64,000 nt of DNA from Pseudomonadota bacterium (GCA_018241685.1 JAFEDJ010000069.1:62001-126000), one strand, 5' to 3'; shown: positions 28,074 to 37,381, counted from the first letter of the stretch. Notes: generated by a model from the letters alone, not told the origin. Made by a program: numbers and translations.

Positions 28074-28263
28074 CATGGTCATTGAACAGCCATCAAGAAT
28101 TCAATTTTTCAATCGCTTACAAAATCTCCCAAACCCGGGGGAAATCCCTCCCGACGGCCTCCGCGACGACGGCTGAACCGCCGACCTGCTGCGCGGCCAG
28201 CACCGCGCGCAGCGCAAATGCTGCACCGCCAACAGGCGCTGCATCGCCCCACGCAGTGTCGCG

Positions 28264-29001
28264 TCAGCGCTGCGCGGACAGGTAGTTCGCCAGCGCCCTC
28301 ACCTCCTCGTCGCTGAGGGACTTGACGATGCGGTTCATCACCCCGTCGCGGCTGTTGCTGCGGTCGCCGCTACGCCAGTCGAGCAGCTGCTTCTCCAGGT
28401 AACGCCACTCCTGCCCGCCGATCGGCGGCGAGGCGGCGCCCAGGCCGGCGATGCCCTTCCCGGCCGGACCGTGGCAGGCCACGCAGGCATCCACGCCGCG
28501 GGCCGGGTCACCCCCCTCGAAGAGCTTCCGCCCCAGCGGATCGTCGCCCTTGCCGTCACCCGCCATCGCCTTCTGGCTGGCGAAGTACGCGGCGATGTCC
28601 GCGATGTCGGCCGGATCGACGGTCCGCGCCATCACCGTCATCACATCGTGCTTGCGCGCCCCGCTGCGGAAATCCGCAATCTGCTTGACGATGTAGTCGG
28701 CAGGCAGACCGCCGAGCTTGGGGTGCCGGCCCTCGGAGCTGGCACTCTGGCCGAAGCCGTGACCGTCGGCGCCGTGACACTCCTGGCAACGCTCATCGTC
28801 CGACTTGCGGGCACCGGCGAGCGGATCGCCCCCACGCGGTGCGGAGGCGGCCGCGACAGGCGCCGCCCCCGTTACCGGCTTCCCCTTGCTCTTTATTGCC
28901 TGGGCCGCCACCGGCCCGGACAGGAAGGCTGCCAGCAACACGGCGGCGCAGCCTCCCGCGCCCCAGGCCAGGCCCGGAGCCTTGCGAACTTTCACACTCA
29001 A
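28264..29001 (-). CDS. Periplasmic diheme cytochrome c, module B
   Basis: A 245-residue exported cytochrome. The hydrophobic signal segment (CAAVLLAAFLSGPVAAQA) is followed by an Ala/Pro linker and two cytochrome c domains with CQECH and CVACH heme sites. The second half repeats the first (KLGGLPADYIVKQIADFRSG / PIGGQEWRYLEKQLLDWRSG). It is the counterpart of the module A cytochrome at 21806-22432. It starts 10 bases after the peroxiredoxin stop and closes module B. Confidence 0.9.
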   Translation of the reverse strand: MSVKVRKAPGLAWGAGGCAAVLLAAFLSGPVAAQAIKSKGKPVTGAAPVAAASAPRGGDPLAGARKSDDERCQECHGADGHGFGQSASSEGRHPKLGGLPADYIVKQIADFRSGARKHDVMTVMARTVDPADIADIAAYFASQKAMAGDGKGDDPLGRKLFEGGDPARGVDACVACHGPAGKGIAGLGAASPPIGGQEWRYLEKQLLDWRSGDRSNSRDGVMNRIVKSLSDEEVRALANYLSAQR

Positions 29002-29011
29002 ACGATGACCC

Positions 29012-29596
29012 TCAGCGCCTTGCGGACGCCAGCCGCGTCACCGTCTCGAGCGCCTTCTCGACGTTCTCCACCGGTGCCACGCCGCCGATCGTCGCGGCGA
29101 CCTGGCCGTCCGACCCAACGACGAAGGTCACGCGGTCCACGCGGCCGTGGTCGATGTCCTCGCCGCGGGTGTCCTTGCGCCCGGCCGGCACGTCGGCCAC
29201 GGCCAGGTTGAAGGACTTGGCGATCCGGCCGTCCGGATCGGATGCCACCGCAACCTTGCTGGCGCAATATTGCGGGTCTGCCGAGAAGGCGTTGAGCCGC
29301 TTGATGCTGTCGAGGGACACGCCGATCACCGTCGCACCGGCGGCGCTGAACTTGTCGATGTTCTCGGCGAAGGTGTGGGCCTGCAGGTTGCAGCCGCCGG
29401 TGAAGGCCGACGGGTAGAAATAGACCACCACCGGCCCCTTCTTGAGCGCGTCGCGGAAGGAGTAGTTGAAGGCCTTGCCGGCCAGCGAAGCCTGGGCGCT
29501 GAATTCCGGTGCCTTGTCGCCCTCGTTGAGGGCCGCGAACGCGGGCGCCGCGAGCACGCCGGCGAGCAGCAGGCCGGACAGTAGAGATCGCTTCAT
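29012..29596 (-). CDS. Secreted peroxiredoxin (Bcp/PrxQ-like), module B
   Basis: A 194-residue exported thiol peroxidase nearly parallel to the module A copy: signal peptide ending APAFA, peroxidatic motif PSAFTGGC with Cys69, and second Cys111 (DPQYC). The thioredoxin-fold region GPVVVYFYPSA is identical to its paralogue. The ATG at 29596 gives the signal peptide; a longer frame reaching 29698 covers the spacer after the DUF1501 gene and was rejected. A roughly 100-base gap separates it from the DUF1501 gene. Confidence 0.92.
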   Translation of the reverse strand: MKRSLLSGLLLAGVLAAPAFAALNEGDKAPEFSAQASLAGKAFNYSFRDALKKGPVVVYFYPSAFTGGCNLQAHTFAENIDKFSAAGATVIGVSLDSIKRLNAFSADPQYCASKVAVASDPDGRIAKSFNLAVADVPAGRKDTRGEDIDHGRVDRVTFVVGSDGQVAATIGGVAPVENVEKALETVTRLASARR

Positions 29597-29700
29597 GCGG
29601 GATCCAATTGGGGAATTATGTTGTTCGTCGGATGGCGCACTGCGCCACCCTGCGGGAATGGCGGGCGCCGGTTGTCCGGCACCCGCCCGGCAGCGCACGC

Positions 29701-31152
29701 TTAGGCCAGCACTTCCTTGACGACCTTGCCGTAGACCACCGTCGGACGCTCGGAGCGGCCGTTGTTCAGGAAGGTGGTCTTGAGGTGGTCGAGGCCCATC
29801 AGGTGCAGCACGGTGGCGTGCAGGTCGTAGGTATCCACGCCCTTTTCCTTGTCCGCCACCTGCAGGCCGATCTCGTCGGTCTCACCGTAGGTGAAGCCGG
29901 CCTTCAGGCCGCCGCCGGCCAGCCACTGGGTGTAGCCCCACGGGTTGTGGTCGCGGCCGGTGCCGCTCTCGCCCCACGAGGTGCGGGAGAACTCGGAGGC
30001 CCACACTACCAGCGTGGTGTCGAGCAAGCCGAGGGCCTTCAGGTCGGTCAGCAGGCCGGCGATGGGTTTGTCCACCATGCGCGCCTGGGTGGCGTGGTTG
30101 CCGTCCAGGTCGCTGTGGGCGTCCCAGCTGCGGCGCTCCTGGTCGGAGATGTTGCTAGGGTAGCCGGACACCACCTGCACGAAGCGCACACCGCGCTCCA
30201 CCAGGCGGCGGGCACGCAGCAGCACCTTGCCGTAGCTCTCGCTGGTCGGGTCGTCGATGCCGTACAGCTTGAGGGTGGCTTCGGACTCCTTGGAGAGATC
30301 CACCGCAGCCGGCGCGGCTGCCTGCATGCGGTCGGCCAGTTCATAGGACTCCAGGCGGGCACGCAGCTCGGTGTCGGACGGGCGACGATCGCCACCGAAG
30401 CGGTTGAGTTGCTTCAGCAGGTCCAGCGACGCGCGCTGCTGTGCGGCGGAGCGCAGGTCCGGGCGCTCCAGGTAGAGGATGGGGGACTCGCCCGGACGGA
30501 AGGCAGTGCCCTGATAGACCGCAGGCAGGAAGCCGGAGCTCCAGTTCACCGAGCCGGCGCTGGGTTCCTGCTCGCCGTTGTAGAGCACCACGTAGGGCGG
30601 CAGATCCGGGTTCAGGGAGCCCAGCGCGTAGGTGATCCATGCGCCCAGCGACGGACGGCCCGGATTCAGGTCGCCGGTGTTGAGCTTGAGGATGGAGATG
30701 TCGTGAGTAGCGCCGACGGTCACGCTGGATTTGATGAAGGTCAGCGTGTCGGCGTGCTGGGCCAGGTTGGGCAGCAGGTTGGAGAACCACGCACCGCTCT
30801 GGCCGTACTGCTTCCACGTCCGTTCCTTGGAGGCAAACAGCTTGCTGACGCCGCCCTGGGTGGAGGTCTTGATGCCCTTCAGGAAGGACGCCGGCACCGG
30901 CGTACCGGCCAGGCGCTCCAGCTCCGGCTTGTAATCGTAGAGGTCGAGCGTAGACGGGGCGCCGTTCTGGTGCAGCCAGATCACGGACTTGATCTTGCCC
31001 GGGAAGTGCGGCTGCTTGGCCGCCAGCGGGTCGATCAGCTCGGCGGCGGTGGCCGCATTGATGTAGCCGAGACCGGGGATGAAGCCGGTCGCAGCGGCGG
31101 CGCCCAGGCCGAGACCGCTCTTCAGCAGGAAGTCGCGACGGTTGATGCTCAT
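29701..31152 (-). CDS. DUF1501 family exported protein, module B
   Basis: A 483-residue DUF1501 protein with a clear Tat-type signal (INRRDFLLKSGLGLGAAAATG). Family motifs are KSVIWLHQNGAPSTLDLYDYKPEL, NLLPNLAQHADTLTFIKSS, TLVVWASEFSRTSWGESGTGRDHNPWGYTQW and YDLHATVLHLMGLDHLKTTF. It is the paralogue of the module A protein at 23882-25327, colinear over its length. The ATG at 31152 lies 34 bases after the DUF1549/DUF1553 gene. Confidence 0.92.
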   Translation of the reverse strand: MSINRRDFLLKSGLGLGAAAATGFIPGLGYINAATAAELIDPLAAKQPHFPGKIKSVIWLHQNGAPSTLDLYDYKPELERLAGTPVPASFLKGIKTSTQGGVSKLFASKERTWKQYGQSGAWFSNLLPNLAQHADTLTFIKSSVTVGATHDISILKLNTGDLNPGRPSLGAWITYALGSLNPDLPPYVVLYNGEQEPSAGSVNWSSGFLPAVYQGTAFRPGESPILYLERPDLRSAAQQRASLDLLKQLNRFGGDRRPSDTELRARLESYELADRMQAAAPAAVDLSKESEATLKLYGIDDPTSESYGKVLLRARRLVERGVRFVQVVSGYPSNISDQERRSWDAHSDLDGNHATQARMVDKPIAGLLTDLKALGLLDTTLVVWASEFSRTSWGESGTGRDHNPWGYTQWLAGGGLKAGFTYGETDEIGLQVADKEKGVDTYDLHATVLHLMGLDHLKTTFLNNGRSERPTVVYGKVVKEVLA

Positions 31153-31186
31153 GGTTGTTTTCCTTGTCGTCAGATGTTGGGGTCGA

Positions 31187-33535
31187 TCAGAAGCGGTAGG
31201 CGAAGTCGTTGGAGTTGGCGACGGTGTGCACCAGATCCACGAAGGCCGCGCCGCGCACCGGGTTGATGGCACCCGGGTCCTTCAGGCCGATGGGCACCGC
31301 GGCCTCGAACTTGCCGTCAGCGACCTTCTTCTGGACGATCGCCTCTTCCTTGTTCAGGAACTCCTTCAGCGCCGCCAGCTCGGTCTTGTTCGGCTCGCGG
31401 GAGAACAGGATCTGGTACAGGCGGCTGAGCTGGGCGGACTGCTCCTTGCCCGCTTCGTTGATGATCCGGCCAGCCAGCGCCTGCGACCAATTCACCACGA
31501 TGTCGCTGTTGAACAGGGTCAGCGCCTGCAGCGGGGTGGTGGTCACGTCACGCTTGTGGTGGGCCTGCGACGGGTTGGCCGGATCGAAGTTCTGCAGCAG
31601 CGGGTACGGCAGGCTGCGGCGGCTGAAGATGTAGATGCTGCGGCGGTTCCAGTCGGCCTTGTCCTTGGACACGGTCCATTGGCGGTTGCCGTCGAAGTCG
31701 GCCTGGCCGCCTTCCAGCACCTTGGCGATCGGCGGGAAGACGGATGGACCACCGACCACGTCGGTCAGCTGGCCGGACGCGTACAGCAGCGCATCGCGGA
31801 TTTCCTCGGCTTCCAGGCGCTTGCGCGGATAGACCGCCAGCAACTGGTTCTTCGGATCGAGCTTGGCGACGTCCGCCCGCTCCTCGGACGACTGGCGATA
31901 GACCGCCGACAGCAGGATCTCCTTGTGCAGCTTCTTGACGCTCCAGCCGTTCTTCACGAAGGTGCTGGCCAGGTAGTCGAGCAGTTCCGGATTGGTCGGC
32001 TTCTCGCCGGCACGGCCGAAGTCGGCGACGGTCGGCACGATGCCCTTGTCGAAATACTGGCTCCACACGCGGTTCGCGTAGACCCGCGGCGTCAGCGGGT
32101 TGTTGGGGCTGGCCAGCCAGTTGGCGTAGGCGGTGCGGCGGCCGGAGGACGTTGCGGTCGGCTTGATGTCAAGCTTGTCGCCCCCCCACAGGGCCGGGAT
32201 GCCGGGCTGCACTTCCTCGGTCGGACGCTCATGGATGCCACCGAAGCGCACGAAGGTCGGCGGCGAGTCGGAATGACCCAGCTCCGTCGCGGCGGTGAGG
32301 TTCACCGAACCGCTGATCGGGCGCAGGTTGTCGAACTTGCGCAGCTCCGCCTGCAGCTTCTGATACTCCTTCCAGGCCGCCACGCGATCGGGCGAGTAAT
32401 CCTGGTGATCCTTGTTCTCGGCGGTCAGGCGCAGGTAGCCGGCGGTATCGGTATCCGGGTTGAAGACGGTCTTGTGGCGGAAATTCACCCAGCGGTCGAG
32501 GGCATTCCATTCGCTCTCGGGCTTGAAGATCGATTCGCGGCTGTCGGTGAGGTAACGCTCCTTCTGGTACTTGATGGCTGCTTCACGGTAAGGCTTGAGG
32601 ATCGCCGCCTGCTTGTCGCGGATCTCCTTGGTGGCCTCGCGGTACTTGGCCTGCTGCTCGGCGAACTTCTTGTCCCAGGGGGTTTCGGTGCCTTTGGCCA
32701 GCGGCGTGCGCTGGTCGAAGGACGTATTGGCGAGGAAGGCCTGCAGCTGGAAGTACTCCTTCTGGCTGACCTTGTCCGATTTGTGGTTGTGGCACCGGGC
32801 GCAGCCGATCGTGGACGCCAGGAAGGTCTCGCCGATGGTGTCGGTGATGTCGGTGGTGATCTGGTACTTGCGCTGCACCAGGTCGCGGGAGTTGGCGTTG
32901 TCCGGATAACCGGCGATGAAGCCGGTGGCGATCTTGGCTTCCTGGCTGTCCGGCCACAGCTCGTCGCCGGCCACCTGTTCGCGGATGAAGCGGTCGAAAG
33001 GCTTGTCGTCGTTGAAGACCTTGATCACGTAATCGCGATAGCGCCAGTTGTTCGGGCGGGTCGCATCGTTCTGGAAGCCGGAGCTGTCGGCGTAGCGGGC
33101 CAGGTCGAGCCAGCGGCGGGCTTGGCGCTCGCCGAAGTGATGGGAGGCCAGCAGGCGGTCGACGAGCTTTTCGTAGGCGTTCGGCGACTTGTCATTGACG
33201 AAGGCCTTGACCTCTTCCGGCGTCGGCAGCAGGCCCCAGGCGTCGAGCGTCGCGCGGCGGATGAAGGTAGACCGGTCGGCTTCCGACGAGGGCTTGATAC
33301 CGTTTTCCTCGAGACGGGCCAGCACGAACGCATCGATCGGCGTGCGCACCCACTTCTGCTGCTTCACCGCGGGCGCCTGCTGCTCCTTCACCGGCTGATA
33401 GGCCCAGCCATTCGGTACCGCCTTGGCAGCTACCGTCGCGGGCGCCGCCGCAGCCTTGCCATCCCCTTCCGCGTGAATGGCGGACGCGCCGACTGCCAGG
33501 GCAACCGCAATATAGATCCCTTTTCTTTTTGACAT
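31187..33535 (-). CDS. DUF1549/DUF1553 protein with CxxCH motif, module B
   Basis: A 782-residue exported protein, first gene of module B. A short signal peptide (GIYIAVALAVGASAIHA) precedes DUF1549 (WVRTPIDAFVLARLEENGI, LLPTPEEVKAFVND, DELWPDSQEAKIATGFIAG) with heme-type CARCHNHK, then DUF1553 (ASPNNPLTPRVYANRVWSQYF, EILLSAVYRQSS, LEAEEIRDALLYASGQL, PLQALTLFNSDIVVNWS). The ATG at 33535 has GGGAG 7 bases upstream; the start 7 codons earlier has none. It lacks the C-terminal insertion of its module A paralogue. Function is unknown; the single CxxCH suggests redox or heme binding. Confidence 0.92.
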   Translation of the reverse strand: MSKRKGIYIAVALAVGASAIHAEGDGKAAAAPATVAAKAVPNGWAYQPVKEQQAPAVKQQKWVRTPIDAFVLARLEENGIKPSSEADRSTFIRRATLDAWGLLPTPEEVKAFVNDKSPNAYEKLVDRLLASHHFGERQARRWLDLARYADSSGFQNDATRPNNWRYRDYVIKVFNDDKPFDRFIREQVAGDELWPDSQEAKIATGFIAGYPDNANSRDLVQRKYQITTDITDTIGETFLASTIGCARCHNHKSDKVSQKEYFQLQAFLANTSFDQRTPLAKGTETPWDKKFAEQQAKYREATKEIRDKQAAILKPYREAAIKYQKERYLTDSRESIFKPESEWNALDRWVNFRHKTVFNPDTDTAGYLRLTAENKDHQDYSPDRVAAWKEYQKLQAELRKFDNLRPISGSVNLTAATELGHSDSPPTFVRFGGIHERPTEEVQPGIPALWGGDKLDIKPTATSSGRRTAYANWLASPNNPLTPRVYANRVWSQYFDKGIVPTVADFGRAGEKPTNPELLDYLASTFVKNGWSVKKLHKEILLSAVYRQSSEERADVAKLDPKNQLLAVYPRKRLEAEEIRDALLYASGQLTDVVGGPSVFPPIAKVLEGGQADFDGNRQWTVSKDKADWNRRSIYIFSRRSLPYPLLQNFDPANPSQAHHKRDVTTTPLQALTLFNSDIVVNWSQALAGRIINEAGKEQSAQLSRLYQILFSREPNKTELAALKEFLNKEEAIVQKKVADGKFEAAVPIGLKDPGAINPVRGAAFVDLVHTVANSNDFAYRF

Positions 33536-33697
33536 CAACCAACTCCCAAAGGCCATTTAACGACAACCGAAAAGCGTCGGACTGGCGAACACGCCGGCCA
33601 CCACCCGATGCAATTCCTGGAAATAGACAGGGCGTCACGGAAGTCCGGTGAAAGGCAACACCTCGAAGGACGCTCCGCACGCAGCGACCTTTTCAGT

Positions 33698-33714
33698 CGC
33701 ATCAAGCGTGCCAA
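33698..33714 (-). promoter_or_regulatory. Sigma-54 type promoter for module B
   Basis: On the minus strand the element reads TTGGCACG, four bases, then ATGC, with GG and GC 10 bases apart. The -24 half is a perfect consensus; the -12 half has ATGC for TTGC. It predicts a leader of about 150 bases before the DUF1549/DUF1553 gene at 33535. Confidence 0.6.
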
Positions 33715-34040
33715 TGCCCGGAAAGCGTTGCAAAAGCGTCGCACTCCACGGTAAGTCGATGTTCAATAAGGATCTTTCAATAGCGGAGAAGCCCCGGACG
33801 GCGGGCTTCGGAAAACCCCTGCGGCGGACGATGTTGAAGCAGCAACACGTCCCGCCAGCGCACTGCTGCCCAGCGCACAGCCCCTGCCCACAGCCAGGCA
33901 GGGAATCCGCCTGAAAAATAGGGCGTGTCCAATAAGAACCGCACATTCATATCCGGACAAGGGCTGTTCAAATAATCACATTGATAAATCCAAAATTGCA
34001 CAGAGACAAACAGCATATTTTTTATGAATAAGCAAAAACA

Positions 34041-34052
34041 TATTCATGAATA
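34041..34052. promoter_or_regulatory. 12-bp palindrome upstream of the TonB receptor promoter
   Basis: TATTCATGAATA is a perfect palindrome, and ATGAATA at 34024-34030 forms an additional inverted partner with its left half. It is centred roughly 120 bases upstream of the start site predicted from the promoter at 34142, the distance at which enhancer-binding activators of sigma-54 usually bind. Confidence 0.4.
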
Positions 34053-34141
34053 CGCACATCGACTTTAATTTTTCAATTTAAAACAAGCACAAGGGTCGCA
34101 CATAGCTACCGATCGACAAGTCGTCAAACAGAACATTTGGA

Positions 34142-34158
34142 TTGGCACATCGGTTGCT
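34142..34158 (+). promoter_or_regulatory. Sigma-54 type promoter for the first TonB receptor
   Basis: TTGGCAC, five bases, TTGCT: GG and GC are exactly 10 bases apart and both half-sites match the -24/-12 consensus. Transcription would start near 34169, leaving a leader of about 40 bases before the ATG at 34208. Confidence 0.75.
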
Positions 34159-34207
34159 GAGGGCATTTCGTCCATTTACATCTCAATAGAAAACGAAAGC
34201 TGCCACC

Positions 34208-37072
34208 ATGACCGACCGATCCCGCCGAACATCTGATCCCTATTCAGCGTTTCCGCCCGCCTTTCGCCGCAAGCCGATTGCCGCGCTGCTGATTGCCGGT
34301 CTGGCCATTTCGTCAAACTCCCTCCACGCCGCCGACGAGAAGACCGCGACTGAATTGCAGGGCGAACTGAACCGGGCCAATGCAGAGATCCAGCAGCTCA
34401 GGAAGGAACTCGAAAAATCGCGCAGTACGCCCACCGCCGCCGCGCCGGCGGCCACGCCTGCAGTGGCAGTGCCGCCGACGCCCGAGGAGGCCGCCGAAGC
34501 CGTCAAACCCCAGTCCCTCGATTCGGTGGTGATCCGCAGCCGCCGCCAGCTGGAAAAACTCCACGACGTGCCGGTATCGGTTTCCGTGGTGTCCGGCGGC
34601 GAGTTGGCTCGCGAGCAGGCCTCCGACTTCGAGGCCATCACCAAGCGCCTCGGCAACATCACCTTCAACCAGAACAACACCCGCGGCTCGTCCCTGTCGA
34701 TCCGCGGCCTCGGCCGGCGCGGTTTCACCGAGACCCAGGACCCCAGCGTCGGCATCATCGTCGACGGCGTGCCCTACGGCCTCTCTCAGCTCGGCAACTT
34801 CGACTTCTACGACATCCAGTCGGTGGAAGTGGCGCGCGGCCCGCAGGGCACGCTGCAGGGCAAGGGCGCCAGCGCCGGCGCACTCACGATCACCAGCAAG
34901 GCACCATCCTTCACGCCCAGCTCCGACCTGGAGATCACCTACGGCCAGAGGGAAACCGTGATGCTGAAAGGCTCCCTCGGCGGCCCGATCATCGACGACC
35001 TGCTGGCCTGGCGCGGCTCCTTCATCGTGGACAACCAGCGCGGCTACTACACTGTCGCGGAGGACTCGAACAAGCAGCTCGACACCATGTACAACCGCAA
35101 CCGGGTCAGTGCCCGCACGCAGTTCCTGCTGACCCCTTCGCCGGACTTCAACGCAAAGCTGAGCGTGGACATCCAGCCACGCGCGCCGCAACTGCAGAAC
35201 GGCCTGACCAACTTCGTGGACACGCCGCTCAACTACGCCAACGGCACGCTGGTGGATCCCAGCGGCACCGGCAACCGCACGCGCCTCAACCGCAGCTGGT
35301 TCGCCGGCCGCAGTTTCGACTACAACACCTTCATCAACAGCGTCACCCGAGAAGGCAAGGTTTACCAGAACGAAACCCAGGGCCAGATCGCCTCCAGCAA
35401 CGGCGCCGTTGCGGAACTCAACTACAACCTCAACGACACCCATACCCTCACGTCGATCACCGGCTACCGCCAATACACCTTCCAGGCCCGCAACGACGAA
35501 GGCACGCCCTTCGACATCAGCAAGCTGGGCGGCGGCAGCGTGTTCTACAACCAGACCAGCCAGGAATTCCGCCTGACCGGCAAGCCGAACAAGCTCATCG
35601 ACTACCAGACCGGCATCTTCCTGCTGCGCACCGAGGACGAGGTCGAATCCCGCTCCGGCTACGGCGCCGACGCCGGCGCCTGGTTCGCCAACAACGCCCA
35701 GTACGGCACCCTCATCACCAGCGCCGGCACCAACGTTGGCGCAGGTCGATCGCTGGCCACCGACTCCCTGAATGGGCTCTATAAGTGGGGCGAGCAGTAC
35801 ATCAAGAGCTTCAGCAAGGCCATCTACGGCCAGGCCAACATCCACTTGACCGACGAGCTGACCATCACCGCCGGCCTGCGCATCGGTACCGAAGCCCGCT
35901 CCACGACGCAGTTCAACGCCCTCAACAACTTCGGCTACGGCACCGCGCTGAACCCGGTCTCCGTCCGCATCGACGGGGCCGGCAACACCCAGTCCCTCGG
36001 CGGCTTCAGCTCGGTGGCCTACACCACGGCGAGCGTCGCCAACGGCACCGCCGGCAACCTGACCGGCACCAACAGCGCGGCCCAGCTGGCCCAGGCCAAC
36101 GCCGTCGCGCAGAAGTACTTCGGCGTTTCCAGCTATGCCGAGCTGAGCGTGGCCCAGAAGGCCCAGGTGGCCGCTGCCAAGGCGATCCGCGCCTCGCAGA
36201 TCGCCACACTGGTCAACAACGTGCGCAGCGACTACAAGGACCAGCTCCACTCCGCAGTGCTGAGCCCAAAGTACAAGATCAACGACGACATCACCGCCTA
36301 CGCGAGCTGGCAGTACGGCGAGAAGTCCGGCTCGGCGCTGGTGGTGAACGGCATCCCGACCACCGTCAAACCGGAGAAGACCAACGCCTACGAGCTGGGC
36401 GTCAAGACCTTCCTGCTCAACAAGACGCTCACCCTCAATGCCGACGTCTTCCTGATGGACATCAAGGATTACCAGCAGACCGTCGTCGCGGTGGATGACT
36501 TTGCCACCCAGGACAACATCAAGAACGGCATCGCCAATCCGACCGCCTATGCCAGCGTGCAGGGCAATGTGAACAAGGTGCAGGTCTCCGGCGTCGAGGT
36601 GGACGCGACCTACAACGGCATCCCCTTCACTACCTTCCGCCTGGCGGCGTCCTACAACGATGCCCGCTACAAGGACTTCAAGAACGCCGGCAAGCCGTCC
36701 GAACTGGCCTACCTGTCCAACCCCTTCATCGATCGTAGCGGCACGCGGCTGGGCGAAGCCCCGTACTGGCAGGCCAACCTGAGCGGCGAGTACCGCCGGC
36801 CGGTGTTCGGTGACAAGGTCTTCCACGCCAGCTTCACCACCGCCTACACCGGCAAGGCCAACACCGACGAGCTCATCTCCGACTACGCGTGGGTACCCGA
36901 CCACGCCACCACCGACTTGGCCATCGGCCTCGGCCATGTCAGGGGCAACTACGACGTGACCTTCATCGCCAAGAACGCCTTCAACGACACCGCCCACGAG
37001 CAGGGCTGGGCCAGCTACACGCCCTACCCCTACCCCCGCTGGTACGGCATCGTGTTCAGCGGCAAGCTCTGA
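34208..37072 (+). CDS. TonB-dependent receptor with N-terminal coiled-coil extension
   Basis: A 954-residue outer-membrane receptor. After the signal peptide (to about residue 42, SNSLHA) comes a short predicted coiled coil (TELQGELNRANAEIQQLRKELEKS, about 47-70), then a Thr/Ala/Pro linker, then the plug domain (DSVVIRSRRQLEKLHDVPVSVSVVSG, SLSIRGLG, GIIVDGVPYG, VEVARGPQGTLQGKGASAGALTI) and a 22-strand type barrel ending in WYGIVFSGKL. The barrel end matches the second receptor (WVGVMFTGKL). The N-terminus replaces the signalling domain seen in some receptors. It sits under a sigma-54 type promoter and faces the DUF1549/DUF1501 modules. Substrate unknown. Confidence 0.93.
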   Translation: MTDRSRRTSDPYSAFPPAFRRKPIAALLIAGLAISSNSLHAADEKTATELQGELNRANAEIQQLRKELEKSRSTPTAAAPAATPAVAVPPTPEEAAEAVKPQSLDSVVIRSRRQLEKLHDVPVSVSVVSGGELAREQASDFEAITKRLGNITFNQNNTRGSSLSIRGLGRRGFTETQDPSVGIIVDGVPYGLSQLGNFDFYDIQSVEVARGPQGTLQGKGASAGALTITSKAPSFTPSSDLEITYGQRETVMLKGSLGGPIIDDLLAWRGSFIVDNQRGYYTVAEDSNKQLDTMYNRNRVSARTQFLLTPSPDFNAKLSVDIQPRAPQLQNGLTNFVDTPLNYANGTLVDPSGTGNRTRLNRSWFAGRSFDYNTFINSVTREGKVYQNETQGQIASSNGAVAELNYNLNDTHTLTSITGYRQYTFQARNDEGTPFDISKLGGGSVFYNQTSQEFRLTGKPNKLIDYQTGIFLLRTEDEVESRSGYGADAGAWFANNAQYGTLITSAGTNVGAGRSLATDSLNGLYKWGEQYIKSFSKAIYGQANIHLTDELTITAGLRIGTEARSTTQFNALNNFGYGTALNPVSVRIDGAGNTQSLGGFSSVAYTTASVANGTAGNLTGTNSAAQLAQANAVAQKYFGVSSYAELSVAQKAQVAAAKAIRASQIATLVNNVRSDYKDQLHSAVLSPKYKINDDITAYASWQYGEKSGSALVVNGIPTTVKPEKTNAYELGVKTFLLNKTLTLNADVFLMDIKDYQQTVVAVDDFATQDNIKNGIANPTAYASVQGNVNKVQVSGVEVDATYNGIPFTTFRLAASYNDARYKDFKNAGKPSELAYLSNPFIDRSGTRLGEAPYWQANLSGEYRRPVFGDKVFHASFTTAYTGKANTDELISDYAWVPDHATTDLAIGLGHVRGNYDVTFIAKNAFNDTAHEQGWASYTPYPYPRWYGIVFSGKL

Positions 37073-37093
37073 TCCGGATGGACTGATCTGAAA

Positions 37094-37122
37094 TGCGCCC
37101 GCCCCGCTACCGGGCGGGCGCA
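37094..37122 (+). terminator. 11-bp GC-rich hairpin after the first TonB receptor
   Basis: TGCGCCCGCCC at 37094-37104 pairs perfectly with 37112-37122 around a 7-base loop, 22 bases after the receptor stop. There is no T tract, so termination would be partial or factor-assisted. Confidence 0.55.
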
Positions 37123-37325
37123 GCTGCATCGCAACAAACAATCTGAATGCGCGACTGCTGCCTAATCAGCACCCCCATCGTTTTTCATTTGCTTACGTCT
37201 TTTTCACAATTCTTATCCGTCATTACATCAATCACACCAAAGCCGGTAAAAAAATCACTTTATTTCCACGACTTATTGGATGGAATATGGATTTCCTAAT
37301 TTCTTATAAGTCCGATTAGCAGGCG

Positions 37326-37340
37326 TGGCATAGCTATTGC
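37326..37340 (+). promoter_or_regulatory. Sigma-54 type promoter for the second TonB receptor
   Basis: TGGCAT, five bases, TTGC, with GG and GC exactly 10 bases apart. Transcription would start near 37352, about 30 bases before the ATG at 37382. This also argues against an in-frame TTG at 37337 being the start. Confidence 0.72.
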
Positions 37341-37381
37341 GAAATGTGTCCTCGAATATTTCCAAGAGGAACACTCCCGTC

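Larger units (their letters stand above)
27839..28263. promoter_or_regulatory. Intergenic region upstream of module A
   Basis: This 425-base stretch holds no credible gene. It separates the end of module B (diheme cytochrome) from the start of module A on the same strand. It contains the 12-base inverted repeat at 28042-28073, a GG-N10-GC element on the minus strand inside the left arm, and an A/T-rich block near 28085-28130. Confidence 0.6.
33536..34207. promoter_or_regulatory. Divergent intergenic region, module B / first TonB receptor
   Basis: This 672-base region has no convincing gene. The part next to the receptor (about 33960-34200) is strongly A/T-rich against a GC-rich background. 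It contains GG-N10-GC promoters in both directions (minus 33698-33714, plus 34142-34158) and a 12-base palindrome at 34041-34052, as expected for a control region with upstream activator binding. Confidence 0.65.
37073..37381. promoter_or_regulatory. Intergenic region between the two TonB receptors
   Basis: A 309-base non-coding stretch, A/T-rich in its second half. It starts with a strong GC hairpin (37094-37122), has a CTTATAAG palindrome at 37303-37310, and ends with a sigma-54 type promoter (37326-37340) for the second receptor. Confidence 0.6.

Noticed and set aside
33648..33914. An 88-codon plus-strand frame in the divergent control region
   Set aside because: No ribosome binding site or recognisable motif; it overlaps the minus-strand sigma-54 type promoter.
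34313..37141. A 942-codon open frame antisense to the first TonB receptor
   Set aside because: Same low-complexity shadow pattern; the receptor on the plus strand has all plug and barrel motifs.
37337..37381. In-frame TTG start upstream of the second TonB receptor
   Set aside because: The TTG lies inside the -12 element of the proposed promoter and would not be transcribed.
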